A stretch of DNA of 64,000 nt from Massilia sp. KIM (lineage in GTDB: Bacteria > Pseudomonadota > Gammaproteobacteria > Burkholderiales > Burkholderiaceae_D), in contig NZ_MVAD01000001.1 of NCBI RefSeq assembly GCF_002007115.1, forward strand, positions 372,001-436,000, read 5' to 3'. The number at the start of each line of letters is the position of its first letter. The first letter of the stretch is position 1. The notes beneath the pieces were generated by a model. It saw nothing but the letters and a program-made list of their open reading frames with translations, did not search any database and was not told the DNA's origin. The position numbers and the translations under genes were made by a program. Below are positions 9,224 through 17,091 of the stretch, piece by piece.

Positions 9224-10770
9224 TCCTCGCCATCGACAACGGCACGCAGAGCGTGCGCGCGATCCTGTTCGACCTGCGCGGCGAGATCGTGGCCAAGTCC
9301 CAGGTCCACCTGCAGGCCTATGTGTCGCCCCAGCCCGGCTGGGCCGAGCACGACGCCGACGGCTACTGGCAGGCCCTGTGCCAGGCCTGCCGCGCGCTGT
9401 GGACCATGCCGGGCGCCGACCGCTCGCGCGTGGCCGGGGTGGCGGTGACGACCCAGCGCGGCACCGTGGTCAACGTCGACCGCGAGGGCCGTCCGCTGCG
9501 CCCGGCGATTACCTGGCTCGACCAGCGCCGCACCGACCGCGTGCCGCCCATCGGTCCGTTGTGGCGCGCCGCCTTCAAGCTGGCGCGGGTGGCCGACACC
9601 ATCGACTTCTTCCGGGGCGAGGCCGAGATCAACTGGATCCGCGCCCACCAGCCCGAGGTCTGGGACGCGACCCACAAGTTCCTGCTGCTCTCGGGCTACC
9701 TGAACTACCGGCTGTGCGGCAGCTACGTCGATTCCTCCGGCTCGCAGGTGGCCTATGTGCCCTTCGACTACAAGCGGCGGCGCTGGGCCGCGGGCCACGA
9801 CTGGAAGTGGCAGGTCCTGGCCGTGGAGCGGCGCATGCTGCCCGAGCTGGCCGAACCGGGCGCGCGCCTGGGGCAGGTGACGGCCCAGGCGGCGCTGGAG
9901 ACCGGCATCCCGGAAGGCATGCCGCTGCTGGCCGCCGCCGCCGACAAGGCCTGCGAGGTGCTCGGCGCCGGCTGCCGCGAGCCCCACGTGGGCTGCCTGA
10001 GCTACGGCACCACCGCCACCATCAACACCACCTCGCGCCGCTACGTCGAGGTGACGCCCTTCGTGCCGCCGTATCCGGCCGCGATTCCCGGCGCCTACAG
10101 CACCGAGGTGCAGGTGTTTCGCGGCTACTGGATGGTCAACTGGTTCAAGGAGCAGTTCGGCCACCACGAGCAGGCGCGCGCGCTGGAAGAGGACGTGGCG
10201 CCCGAGCAGCTGTTCGACGCCCTGGCCAACGCGGTGCCGCCCGGCTCGATGGGGCTGATGCTGCAACCCTACTGGACGCCGGGGATCCGCATTCCCGGCC
10301 GCGAAGCCAAGGGCGCCATCATCGGCTTCGGCGACGTGCACACCCGCGCCCACGTCTACCGCGCCATCCTCGAAGGCCTGGCCTATGCGCTGCGCGAAGG
10401 GAAGGAGCGGATCGAAAAACGGAGCGGGGTGCGCATCACCGAACTGCGCGTCTCCGGCGGCGGCTCGCAGAGCGACGCCGCGATGCAGCTCACCGCCGAC
10501 ATCTTCGGCCTGCCGACCGCGCGGCCCCACGTCTACGAGACCTCGGCCCTGGGCGCGGCCATCGATGCCGCCGTGGGCCTGGGCCTGTATCCGGACTTCG
10601 GCGCGGCGGTGGCGGCCATGACCCGGGTCGGCCAGGTGTTCGAGCCGAACGGCGCCCACCGCGAGATCTACGAGCGCTTGTATCGCGAGGTCTACCTCAA
10701 CATGTACAAGCGCCTGCAGCCGATGTACCGCGACATCGCGCGCATCACCGGTTATCCGCAGCAGACCTGA
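9208..10770 (+). CDS. FGGY-family carbohydrate/polyol kinase
   Basis: A 520-residue two-domain kinase of the FGGY family. AIDNGTQSVRAILFD at the N-terminus is the phosphate-1 loop; WLDQRR, the AAADKACEVLGAG block with the likely catalytic Asp, and ELRVSGGGSQSDAAMQ with ADIFGLP define the family. It differs from canonical glycerol kinase (no SRTT-type segment), so the substrate could be glycerol, another polyol or a ketose. Neighbouring GlpD-like and AGPS-like genes favour glycerol or a glycerol derivative. Starts inside the end of the glpD-like gene; no obvious terminator follows directly. Confidence 0.85.
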   Translation: MHEPLILAIDNGTQSVRAILFDLRGEIVAKSQVHLQAYVSPQPGWAEHDADGYWQALCQACRALWTMPGADRSRVAGVAVTTQRGTVVNVDREGRPLRPAITWLDQRRTDRVPPIGPLWRAAFKLARVADTIDFFRGEAEINWIRAHQPEVWDATHKFLLLSGYLNYRLCGSYVDSSGSQVAYVPFDYKRRRWAAGHDWKWQVLAVERRMLPELAEPGARLGQVTAQAALETGIPEGMPLLAAAADKACEVLGAGCREPHVGCLSYGTTATINTTSRRYVEVTPFVPPYPAAIPGAYSTEVQVFRGYWMVNWFKEQFGHHEQARALEEDVAPEQLFDALANAVPPGSMGLMLQPYWTPGIRIPGREAKGAIIGFGDVHTRAHVYRAILEGLAYALREGKERIEKRSGVRITELRVSGGGSQSDAAMQLTADIFGLPTARPHVYETSALGAAIDAAVGLGLYPDFGAAVAAMTRVGQVFEPNGAHREIYERLYREVYLNMYKRLQPMYRDIARITGYPQQT

Positions 10771-10824
10771 GGTCCCGCTTTCAGCAGAAGGCCTGCTCTG
10801 ACATTTTCACGAGGAAACATTAAT

Positions 10825-10888
10825 TTAACGAAATCTTAACGCGCCCCCTGTTAGCGTAGACCTACGCCCAGTCACCTTGAGCACTGGG
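10825..10888 (+). promoter_or_regulatory. Direct repeat and two inverted repeats upstream of carbonic anhydrase
   Basis: TTAACG occurs twice with an 11-bp period (10825-10830, 10836-10841), the TTAA-N7-TTAA arrangement typical of OmpR-family regulator sites. It is followed by the palindrome GCGTAG-AC-CTACGC (10854-10867) and a CCCAGT/ACTGGG stem with a 10-nt loop (10867-10888), ending 25 bp before the ATG. These are sequence observations; binding is inferred. Confidence 0.35.
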
Positions 10889-10913
10889 CCACTTTTACCA
10901 TAGGGGTCTAACC

Positions 10914-11669
10914 ATGAAACGCACTACCCTGAGCCTCATGCTCTCCGCCTGCGCCGTGTCGATCTTCGCCGCCACCGGCGCCCAGGCCGCCGAGCCGGCG
11001 CATTGGGACTACGGCAGCAAGGCCGGTCCCGCCCACTGGGCCGAACTGGAGCAGGATTTCGCCGCCTGCAAGCTGGGCAAGACGCAGTCGCCGATCGACA
11101 TCCGCGCCACCCATGCGGCCAAGCTTGCGCCGCTCGACTTCCATTACGGCCTGACGCCGGCCGAGATCGTCAACAACGGCCACACGGTGCAGGTGAACCT
11201 GGAGCACGGCGGCTCGCTGGGCCTGCCCTCGGGCGACTACAAGCTGGTGCAGTTCCACTTCCACACCCCGAGCGAAGAGAAGATCAATGGCAAGAACTAC
11301 CCGATGGTCGCCCACCTCGTGCACAAGAGCGACAGCGGCGAACTGGCCGTGGTCGCGGTGCTGTTCAAGCAGGGCAAGGAAAACGCGGCGCTGAAGGAAG
11401 TGTTCGCGGGGCTGCCGGCGGCGGCCGGCGAGAAGCATGCGCTGGAAGGCGGCATCGACCTGGCCGGGGTGCTGCCGAAACAGCACGCCTACTACTCCTA
11501 CATTGGCTCGCTGACCACGCCGCCCTGCAGCGAGGGCGTGCACTGGCAGATCCTGAAGCAGCCGGTGGAGGTCTCGAAGGCCCAGCTGGCGGCCTTCCGC
11601 AAGCTGTACACGATGAATGCGCGTCCGGTGCAGCCGCTCAACGGCCGCGTGGTCGACGCCGTCAATTAA
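10914..11669 (+). CDS. Periplasmic alpha-type carbonic anhydrase
   Basis: A 251-residue enzyme interconverting CO2 and bicarbonate. It has a clear Sec signal peptide (residues 1-25, cleavage after GAQA). The zinc ligands are the three histidines H115 and H117 in QFHFHTPSEE and H134 in MVAHLVH. SPIDI near the N-terminus and SLTTPPCSEGV near the C-terminus are alpha-CA signatures. Two cysteines (C52 and the one in TPPCSEG) fit the usual disulfide. Length is normal for bacterial alpha-CA. Convergent with the REC-PAS-GGDEF gene, only 5 bp between stops. Confidence 0.95.
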   Translation: MKRTTLSLMLSACAVSIFAATGAQAAEPAHWDYGSKAGPAHWAELEQDFAACKLGKTQSPIDIRATHAAKLAPLDFHYGLTPAEIVNNGHTVQVNLEHGGSLGLPSGDYKLVQFHFHTPSEEKINGKNYPMVAHLVHKSDSGELAVVAVLFKQGKENAALKEVFAGLPAAAGEKHALEGGIDLAGVLPKQHAYYSYIGSLTTPPCSEGVHWQILKQPVEVSKAQLAAFRKLYTMNARPVQPLNGRVVDAVN

Positions 11670-11674
11670 GCTGC

Positions 11675-13072
11675 TTAGTGCGCGACGACGTCGCGCACCC
11701 GGTCCCAGGCCGCGCCGGCGTGCACCGCCACCACCTGGTTGCGCCCGGCCGACTTGGCTTCGTACATGGCGCGGTCGGCCGCGATGAAGAAGGAGCGCAG
11801 GTCGTCGAACAGGGTCGGGATGATGGTCGCCACGCCGATGCTCACCGTGACCACCGCGGCGGTCGTGGCGCGCGGATTCGGCACCGCCATCTGCTCGATG
11901 TGGGCGCGGATCGCTTCGCCCAGGCCGGCCGCGCCTTCGTTCGGGGTGTCGGCCAGCAGCACCACGAATTCTTCGCCGCCGTAGCGCGCCGCCAGGTCGG
12001 TGGGACGCAGCGCGTGCTCGCGCAGCACCTCGGCCACCAGTTGCAGGCAGTGGTCGCCGGCGGCGTGGCCCAGGCTGTCGTTGTAGCCCTTGAAGTGGTC
12101 GACGTCGAGCACGATCAGCGACAGCGGCTGTCCGCTGCGGATCGCGCGCTGCCATTCGCGCTCCAGCGCGGCGTCGAAGTGGCGGCGGTTGGCGATGCGG
12201 GTCAAGGGGTCGACCAGGGCCGCCTGCTGCAGCGCGGTCTCGGACTGCTTGTGGTGGGTGATGTCGTGCAGCAGGGCGACGAACAGCGGTTCGGTGCCCG
12301 CCATCGGCGTCAGGCTCAGGTCCATCGCGCGCAGCGCGCCGTCGCGCTGGTAGACCAGCACCTCGCGCGTGCCGCGGCAGCGCGCCGCGCGCGCCTCGTC
12401 CTCGCGGTCGGCGAAATAGGCGGCGTAGTCCTCTTCCATGGGCGGCGCCAGCAGGCTGGCCAGCGGCAGGCCGGCCAGCTCGCCGGCCGAGTGGGCGACG
12501 AAGCGCTCGCTGGCGGGGTTGGCGTAGACGATGCGTCCGCAGCCGTCCACCAGCAGCAGGCCCTCGTCCATCCCGTCCAGGATCATCTGCAGGCGATCCG
12601 CCTGCTGCTTCTGGTTGGCGTTGTTGCTGCGCACGCGCAGGTGGGCGCCGACGCGGGCGCAGACCTCGGCCATGCGCACCGGCTTGGCGATGTAGTCGAC
12701 CGCGCCGGTGTCGAAGCCGGCCACGATGTCCTCGGTCTCGCCGCAGGCGCTCACGAAGATCACGGGGATATGGGCGGTGTCGGGCTGGCTCTTGAGGCGG
12801 CGGCAGATTTCCAGGCCGTCGAGGTCGGGCAGCAGGACATCGAGCAGGATCAGGTCGGGCTGGACGCGGGCCGCGATGTCGAGCGCGCGCTTGCCGGTGT
12901 TGGCGACGAAAGTCTGGTAGCCCTGCTGGCGCATGATCTCCTGGAGCAGCCCAAGGCTGTCCGGGGCATCGTCGACAATCAGGATCGCGGACTGGCGCGC
13001 GGGCGCGGAGAACGCGAGGGCAGGATGAATCATGGTCGCTGGCAGAAACGGCATCGTAACGCCGACGATCAT
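11675..13072 (-). CDS. Response regulator with PAS and GGDEF domains (diguanylate cyclase)
   Basis: 465 residues in three modules. A receiver domain (about 28-145) has acidic pair VDD, phosphoacceptor Asp in LILLDVLLPDLDG and the conserved Lys in AKPVR. A PAS domain (about 160-280) follows, then a GGDEF domain with signature GGEEF. The upstream RPTD five residues before GGEEF is a canonical RxxD inhibitory site, unlike the cyclase at 1.8 kb. It should synthesise c-di-GMP when phosphorylated; no cognate kinase is adjacent. The ATG at 13072 is used here; M14 (MIHPALAFS) is an alternative. A GGCAAC-TTTT-GTTGCC inverted repeat lies at 13094-13109, just upstream. Confidence 0.92.
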   Translation of the reverse strand: MIVGVTMPFLPATMIHPALAFSAPARQSAILIVDDAPDSLGLLQEIMRQQGYQTFVANTGKRALDIAARVQPDLILLDVLLPDLDGLEICRRLKSQPDTAHIPVIFVSACGETEDIVAGFDTGAVDYIAKPVRMAEVCARVGAHLRVRSNNANQKQQADRLQMILDGMDEGLLLVDGCGRIVYANPASERFVAHSAGELAGLPLASLLAPPMEEDYAAYFADREDEARAARCRGTREVLVYQRDGALRAMDLSLTPMAGTEPLFVALLHDITHHKQSETALQQAALVDPLTRIANRRHFDAALEREWQRAIRSGQPLSLIVLDVDHFKGYNDSLGHAAGDHCLQLVAEVLREHALRPTDLAARYGGEEFVVLLADTPNEGAAGLGEAIRAHIEQMAVPNPRATTAAVVTVSIGVATIIPTLFDDLRSFFIAADRAMYEAKSAGRNQVVAVHAGAAWDRVRDVVAH

Positions 13073-13221
13073 ACTCTTAATATGATCCCTTGAGGCAACT
13101 TTTGTTGCCGTATGTCCACGTTTGACCCGTTGTTGCGCGTACGCGACTATTTGTAGTCAGCGTGCATAGACTAGCGGTGACGGGCGGCCCCCTCGAAGGA
13201 CGCCGCCCGGCCGGGTGCGGC

Positions 13222-14415
13222 TTACAGCATGTCGGCGATCAGCTTGCCGAGGATGGCGATGCCTTCGCGGATGCGTTCCGGCGGCACAGTCACGAAGGAC
13301 AGGCGCAGGGTGTTGGTTTCCGGCTCGTTGGCGTAGAACGGCGAGCCCGGCACGAAGGCCACGCGCGCGGCCAGCGACTGGTCGAGCAGCTTCATGGCGT
13401 CGATCTGCTTGGGCAGGGTGACCCAGATGAACATGCCGCCTTCCGGCTTGGTCCAGCTCACGCCGGCCGGGAAGTGCTCGGTCATCGCGTCCAGCATCAC
13501 CTGGCACTGGTCGCCGTAGAGCTTGCGGATGGTCGGGATATGCTGGTCGAGGAAGCCGTCCTTGACCACTTCGTGCACCACCATCTGGGTCAGCTGGGCG
13601 GTGTGCAGGTCGGCGGCCTGCTTGGCCAGCTCGAGGCGGCGCACCAGCGGCAGCGGGGCGCACACGTAGCCGAGGCGGATGCCCGGGGTCAGCACCTTAG
13701 AGAAGGAGCCCATGTAGATGACGCCGTCCGGGTTCATCGCCACCATCTTGGGCATCGGCTCGCCGCGGTAGGACAGGGCGCCGTATGGGTCGTCCTCGAT
13801 CAGCGGCAGGCCGAGGCGGGCGCAGGTCTCGACCAGCTCGCGGCGGCGTTCGATCGACAGGGTGCGGCCGGTCGGGTTCTGGAAGTTGGGCAGCGAGTAC
13901 AGCAGACGCGCGCCCTGGGCCACGCCCTCGATCGAGGACGGCACCAGGCCATGCTCGTCGGTGACGACCGACTTGAATTCGGGACGGTAGACCGAGAACG
14001 CCTGGAGCGCGCCCAGGTAGCTCGGGGTTTCGACCAGCACGCGGCTGCCTTCGTCGATCAGGACCTTGCCCAGCAGGTCGAGCGCCTGCTGCGAGCCCGA
14101 GGTCATGAGGATTTGTTCCGGGAGGATCTTGGCGCCTTCAGTGGACAGGGAATTCGCAATCCACTCGCGCAGCGGCGGATAACCATCGGTCGGACCATAC
14201 TGCAGGGCAACTTTACCGGTCTCGGTCAGCACCTTGTCGTACGCGGCCTTCATGCGTTCGACCGGGAAGGTGGCGGGCGAGGGCAGGCCACCGGCGAAGG
14301 AGATGATCTCCGGACGCTGGGTGATCTTCAGGATCTCGCGGATGAACGAGCTCTGCAGCTGCTGGGCGCGCTCCGAGAATTGCCACTGGATGGGATGGGG
14401 ATGTTCGATTTTCAT
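13222..14415 (-). CDS. PLP-dependent aminotransferase, class I/II (2-aminoadipate-transaminase-like)
   Basis: A 397-residue fold-type I aminotransferase without a DNA-binding domain. The N-terminal FAGGLPSPATFP, YGPTDGYPPLREWIA, TSGSQQALDLL, PNFQNPTG and the PLP-lysine segment SFSKVLTPGIRLGY are typical of the LysN/2-aminoadipate and aromatic aminotransferase group related to MocR effector domains. The exact amino donor is not predictable. It lies 131 bp downstream of ridA on the same strand and may be the last gene of the EamA/dehydratase/RidA operon, or have its own promoter in that gap. Confidence 0.9.
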   Translation of the reverse strand: MKIEHPHPIQWQFSERAQQLQSSFIREILKITQRPEIISFAGGLPSPATFPVERMKAAYDKVLTETGKVALQYGPTDGYPPLREWIANSLSTEGAKILPEQILMTSGSQQALDLLGKVLIDEGSRVLVETPSYLGALQAFSVYRPEFKSVVTDEHGLVPSSIEGVAQGARLLYSLPNFQNPTGRTLSIERRRELVETCARLGLPLIEDDPYGALSYRGEPMPKMVAMNPDGVIYMGSFSKVLTPGIRLGYVCAPLPLVRRLELAKQAADLHTAQLTQMVVHEVVKDGFLDQHIPTIRKLYGDQCQVMLDAMTEHFPAGVSWTKPEGGMFIWVTLPKQIDAMKLLDQSLAARVAFVPGSPFYANEPETNTLRLSFVTVPPERIREGIAILGKLIADML

Positions 14416-14546
14416 ACTGTCTCACTTACTCTCAGGAAGGGACCGCGGGGGTGCCGGGCCATTATAAAGCACGCCGGATAGGCGGCTTCGCCAAGGCCGG
14501 GCCGGGTAGGCCCAGCCCTCATCGGTACAAGGACGATAACGCTAGT

Positions 14547-15008
14547 TTAGGCGACTTCGGCGATCAGTTCGATCTCGACGCAGGTGCCGCGCGGCAGCGA
14601 AGCCACACCGAAGGCGGAGCGGGCATGTTTGCCGGCATCGCCGAACACCTCGCCCAGCAGTTCCGAGCAGCCGTTGGTGACCAGGTGCTGTTCGTTGTAG
14701 TCCGGCGTCGAGGCGACCAGGCTCATCACCTTGACGATGCGCTTGACGCGGTTCAGGTCGCCGCCCACGGCTTCCTGCAGGGTGCCGATCAGGTCGATGG
14801 CGACCGAGCGCGCGGCGGCCTGGCCGTCGGCGGTGGTCTTGTCCTTGCCCAGGATGCCCGCGTTCGGGCTGCCGTCCGGGTTCTTGGCGATGTGGCCCGA
14901 GATGAACACGAGGTTGCCGGTTTGTACGTACATGACGTAGGCAGCAGCCGGGGTGGCCGGGGCTTGCAGGGTGATGTTCAGTTCTTTGAGTTTATCGTAG
15001 ACGGACAT
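14547..15008 (-). CDS. RidA/YjgF family enamine/imine deaminase
   Basis: A 153-residue RidA-superfamily protein, showing SGHIAKNPDGSPNAGILGKD, AARSVAIDLIGTLQEAVGGDLNRVKRIVKV and the C-terminal ARSAFGVASLPRGTCVEIELIAEV that carries the conserved substrate-binding Arg. It belongs to the longer (~150 aa) YjgF subgroup. RidA enzymes hydrolyse the reactive 2-aminoacrylate and 2-aminocrotonate released by PLP dehydratases. The gene immediately upstream (28-bp gap) is just such a dehydratase, a strong functional link. Confidence 0.92.
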   Translation of the reverse strand: MSVYDKLKELNITLQAPATPAAAYVMYVQTGNLVFISGHIAKNPDGSPNAGILGKDKTTADGQAAARSVAIDLIGTLQEAVGGDLNRVKRIVKVMSLVASTPDYNEQHLVTNGCSELLGEVFGDAGKHARSAFGVASLPRGTCVEIELIAEVA

Positions 15009-15036
15009 GGTTTTCTGATTGCTGTGGGTGAAGGCG

Positions 15037-16032
15037 TTATTGTACTTTGCCGGACGGCCCTTCGGGCGTCGCCAGCACCGCCGAGAACAGGGCGGCGTCG
15101 ACGTTGGCCCCGGTCAGCGGCAGCCCGAGCCTGTCCACCCCGCCCAGCCGCCCCTCGCGCTTGAGCTGCAGGGCGCCGGCCAGGGCCGCAGCGCCGGCGC
15201 CTTCGGCCAGGTTGTGGGTGCAGGCATACATCAGGCGCATCGCCTGCGCCACCTCGTCGTCGCTCACCGCGATCACGTCGTCGGCGTGGCGGCGCACCAG
15301 TTCCAGCGACACCGGATCGGGCGTGCGGCAGGCCATGCCGTCGGCCAGCACCGTGCTCACCGGCGCATCGATGGCGCGCCCGGCCTGGTAGGAGAGCAGG
15401 TAGGCCGGGGCATGGGTCGACACCACGCCGACGATCCGGGTCTTCAGGCCCAGCGCCTCGCGCGCCGCCACCGCCGCCGCGAAGCCGGAGCCCTGGCCGA
15501 TAGGGACCAGCACCAGGTCGAGATCGGGGCGGGCGCGCAGCAGCTCCAGCCAGTAGCTGGCCACGCCGGCCACCAGGTCGGGGTGGTAGGAGGGCACCAT
15601 GTGCAGCCGTTCGCGGTCGGCCAGCGCATAGGCGTGCTCGCGGCTCTCCTGGAAGTCGGCGCCGTGCTCGATCAGGCGCGCGCCCAGGGCGCGCATGGCG
15701 GCGTTCTTTTCGACGCTGTTCCCGTGCGGGACCACGATGGTGGCTTCCAGCCCGTGGCGGCGCGCCGCGAAGGCGATCGACTGGCCGTGGTTGCCGCGGG
15801 TGGCCGCGGCCACGCCGCGCACGCCGGGTTCGCGCCGCAGCAGGCGCTCCATGTAGACCACGCCGCCGCGCAGCTTGAAGGCGCCGGCCGGGCCGTGGTT
15901 CTCGTGCTTGACCCAGGTCTCGATGCCGAGCGCCACGTTCAGCAGGGGCCAGCTGTACTGGGGCGTGGGCGGCATCGCGGCATAGACGGCGAGGGCGGCC
16001 TGTTCGAGGTCGGCGAGCGGGGGCAGGGACAT
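15037..16032 (-). CDS. Threonine/serine dehydratase-like PLP enzyme
   Basis: 331 residues, starting at ATG 16032 behind GGAGAAT. Fold-type II PLP enzyme: the lysine in GPAGAFKLRGG, the ATRGNHGQS loop and the glycine loop GQGSGFAAA match the TdcB/IlvA catalytic domain. No C-terminal ACT regulatory domain is present, so this is a short catabolic-type enzyme deaminating threonine or serine (or a 3-hydroxy-amino acid) to the 2-oxo acid plus ammonia. Flanked by an EamA exporter upstream (28-bp gap) and RidA downstream (28-bp gap), all on one strand. Confidence 0.9.
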   Translation of the reverse strand: MSLPPLADLEQAALAVYAAMPPTPQYSWPLLNVALGIETWVKHENHGPAGAFKLRGGVVYMERLLRREPGVRGVAAATRGNHGQSIAFAARRHGLEATIVVPHGNSVEKNAAMRALGARLIEHGADFQESREHAYALADRERLHMVPSYHPDLVAGVASYWLELLRARPDLDLVLVPIGQGSGFAAAVAAREALGLKTRIVGVVSTHAPAYLLSYQAGRAIDAPVSTVLADGMACRTPDPVSLELVRRHADDVIAVSDDEVAQAMRLMYACTHNLAEGAGAAALAGALQLKREGRLGGVDRLGLPLTGANVDAALFSAVLATPEGPSGKVQ

Positions 16033-16060
16033 GAGATTCTCCTTATTGTTAGAGAGGTGA

Positions 16061-16975
16061 TCAGTGACGGACCTGCATCCGGCGGCCGGCGAACACCACG
16101 CCGACCACGGCCAGGGCGAACAGGCAGTTGACCAGGGTGAGGGCATCGCCCAGCAGCAGGGCCGCGCCGAGCAGGCTGAGGAAAGGCTGGAGCAGCTGCA
16201 CCTGGCCCACGCGCGCCACGCCGCCCAGCGCCAGTCCACGGTACCAGAAGAAGAAACCGATGAACATCGAGAACACGGTGACGTAGGCGAAGGCGCTCCA
16301 GGCCAGCGGGCCGACCCTGTGCAGGGTGGCGAACTGCGCGCCGCCCAGCCAAAGGAGCAGCGGCAGCACTGCCGGCGCCGACAGCACCAGCGCCCAGCAG
16401 ATCACTTCCTGGCCTCCCATGCTGCGCGACAGGCGGCCGCCTTCCGCGTAGCCGACGGCGGCCGCCGCGACCGCGCCGAACACCAGCAGGTCGGCCAGGT
16501 GCAGGGTCCCGCCGCCCTGGGCCAGGGCGAAAGCGACCACCAGGCCGGAGCCCAGCAAGGCCATCAGCCAGAAGCCGGCGGACGGGCGCTCGTAGCCGCG
16601 CAGCGCCGCGTACAGGGCCGTCATCAGCGGCAGCACGCCGACCAGCAGCGCGCCGTGCGAGGCGGGCAGGGTGCGCAGCGCGATCGAGGTCAGGAGCGGA
16701 AAGCCGACGATGCAGCCGGCCGCCACCAGGGCCAGGGGCCACAGGGCCGAGCGCGGCGGCAGCGGCACGCGCTTGAACGCCAGCCAGGCCGCCGCCAGCA
16801 CGGCCGCCCCCAGGGCCCGCCCGAGGGCCACGAAGGCCGGGTCGAGCTCGGCCACCGCCATGCGGGTGAAGGGCAGGGTCAGGCTGAAGATGGCCACGCC
16901 CGCCAGGCCGAGCAGCATGCCGCGGGTTTCGTCGAGCTGCATCGTCGGGGCAGGGCAGGTGGTGCTGGCGCTCAT
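16061..16975 (-). CDS. EamA (DMT) family transporter
   Basis: 304 residues with about ten hydrophobic helices in two EamA repeats, each of ~140 residues. The start MSAST at 16975, behind AAAGGAAAGCCC, is chosen over an upstream extension with no membrane character. The family includes amino-acid exporters such as RhtA. Placed at the head of an operon with a threonine-dehydratase-like enzyme and RidA, and divergent from a MocR regulator, it probably exports or imports an amino acid such as threonine or serine (inference). Confidence 0.88.
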   Translation of the reverse strand: MSASTTCPAPTMQLDETRGMLLGLAGVAIFSLTLPFTRMAVAELDPAFVALGRALGAAVLAAAWLAFKRVPLPPRSALWPLALVAAGCIVGFPLLTSIALRTLPASHGALLVGVLPLMTALYAALRGYERPSAGFWLMALLGSGLVVAFALAQGGGTLHLADLLVFGAVAAAAVGYAEGGRLSRSMGGQEVICWALVLSAPAVLPLLLWLGGAQFATLHRVGPLAWSAFAYVTVFSMFIGFFFWYRGLALGGVARVGQVQLLQPFLSLLGAALLLGDALTLVNCLFALAVVGVVFAGRRMQVRH

Positions 16976-17038
16976 GGGCTTTCCTTTACATTCCGATTGC
17001 GGCGGGGCGGTGTGAAGGTCTATGCTAGCGCTGTCGGA

Positions 17039-17057
17039 CCAATACAGTCCCAGTACA
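17039..17057. promoter_or_regulatory. Direct-repeat operator candidate between EamA and MocR genes
   Basis: CCAATACA (17039-17046) and CCAGTACA (17050-17057) repeat with an 11-bp period in the 116-bp divergent intergenic region. MocR/PdxR-type regulators usually bind direct repeats next to divergent target genes, so this is a plausible site for the adjacent regulator. Confidence 0.4.
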
Positions 17058-17091
17058 CCTGTCGACATACTTTTTCCACTGTGATGGTGAA

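Noticed and set aside
13182..13208. GGGCGGC...GCCGCCC stem after the aminotransferase gene as terminator
   Set aside because: No U-run on the minus strand; could be a chance GC-rich stem.
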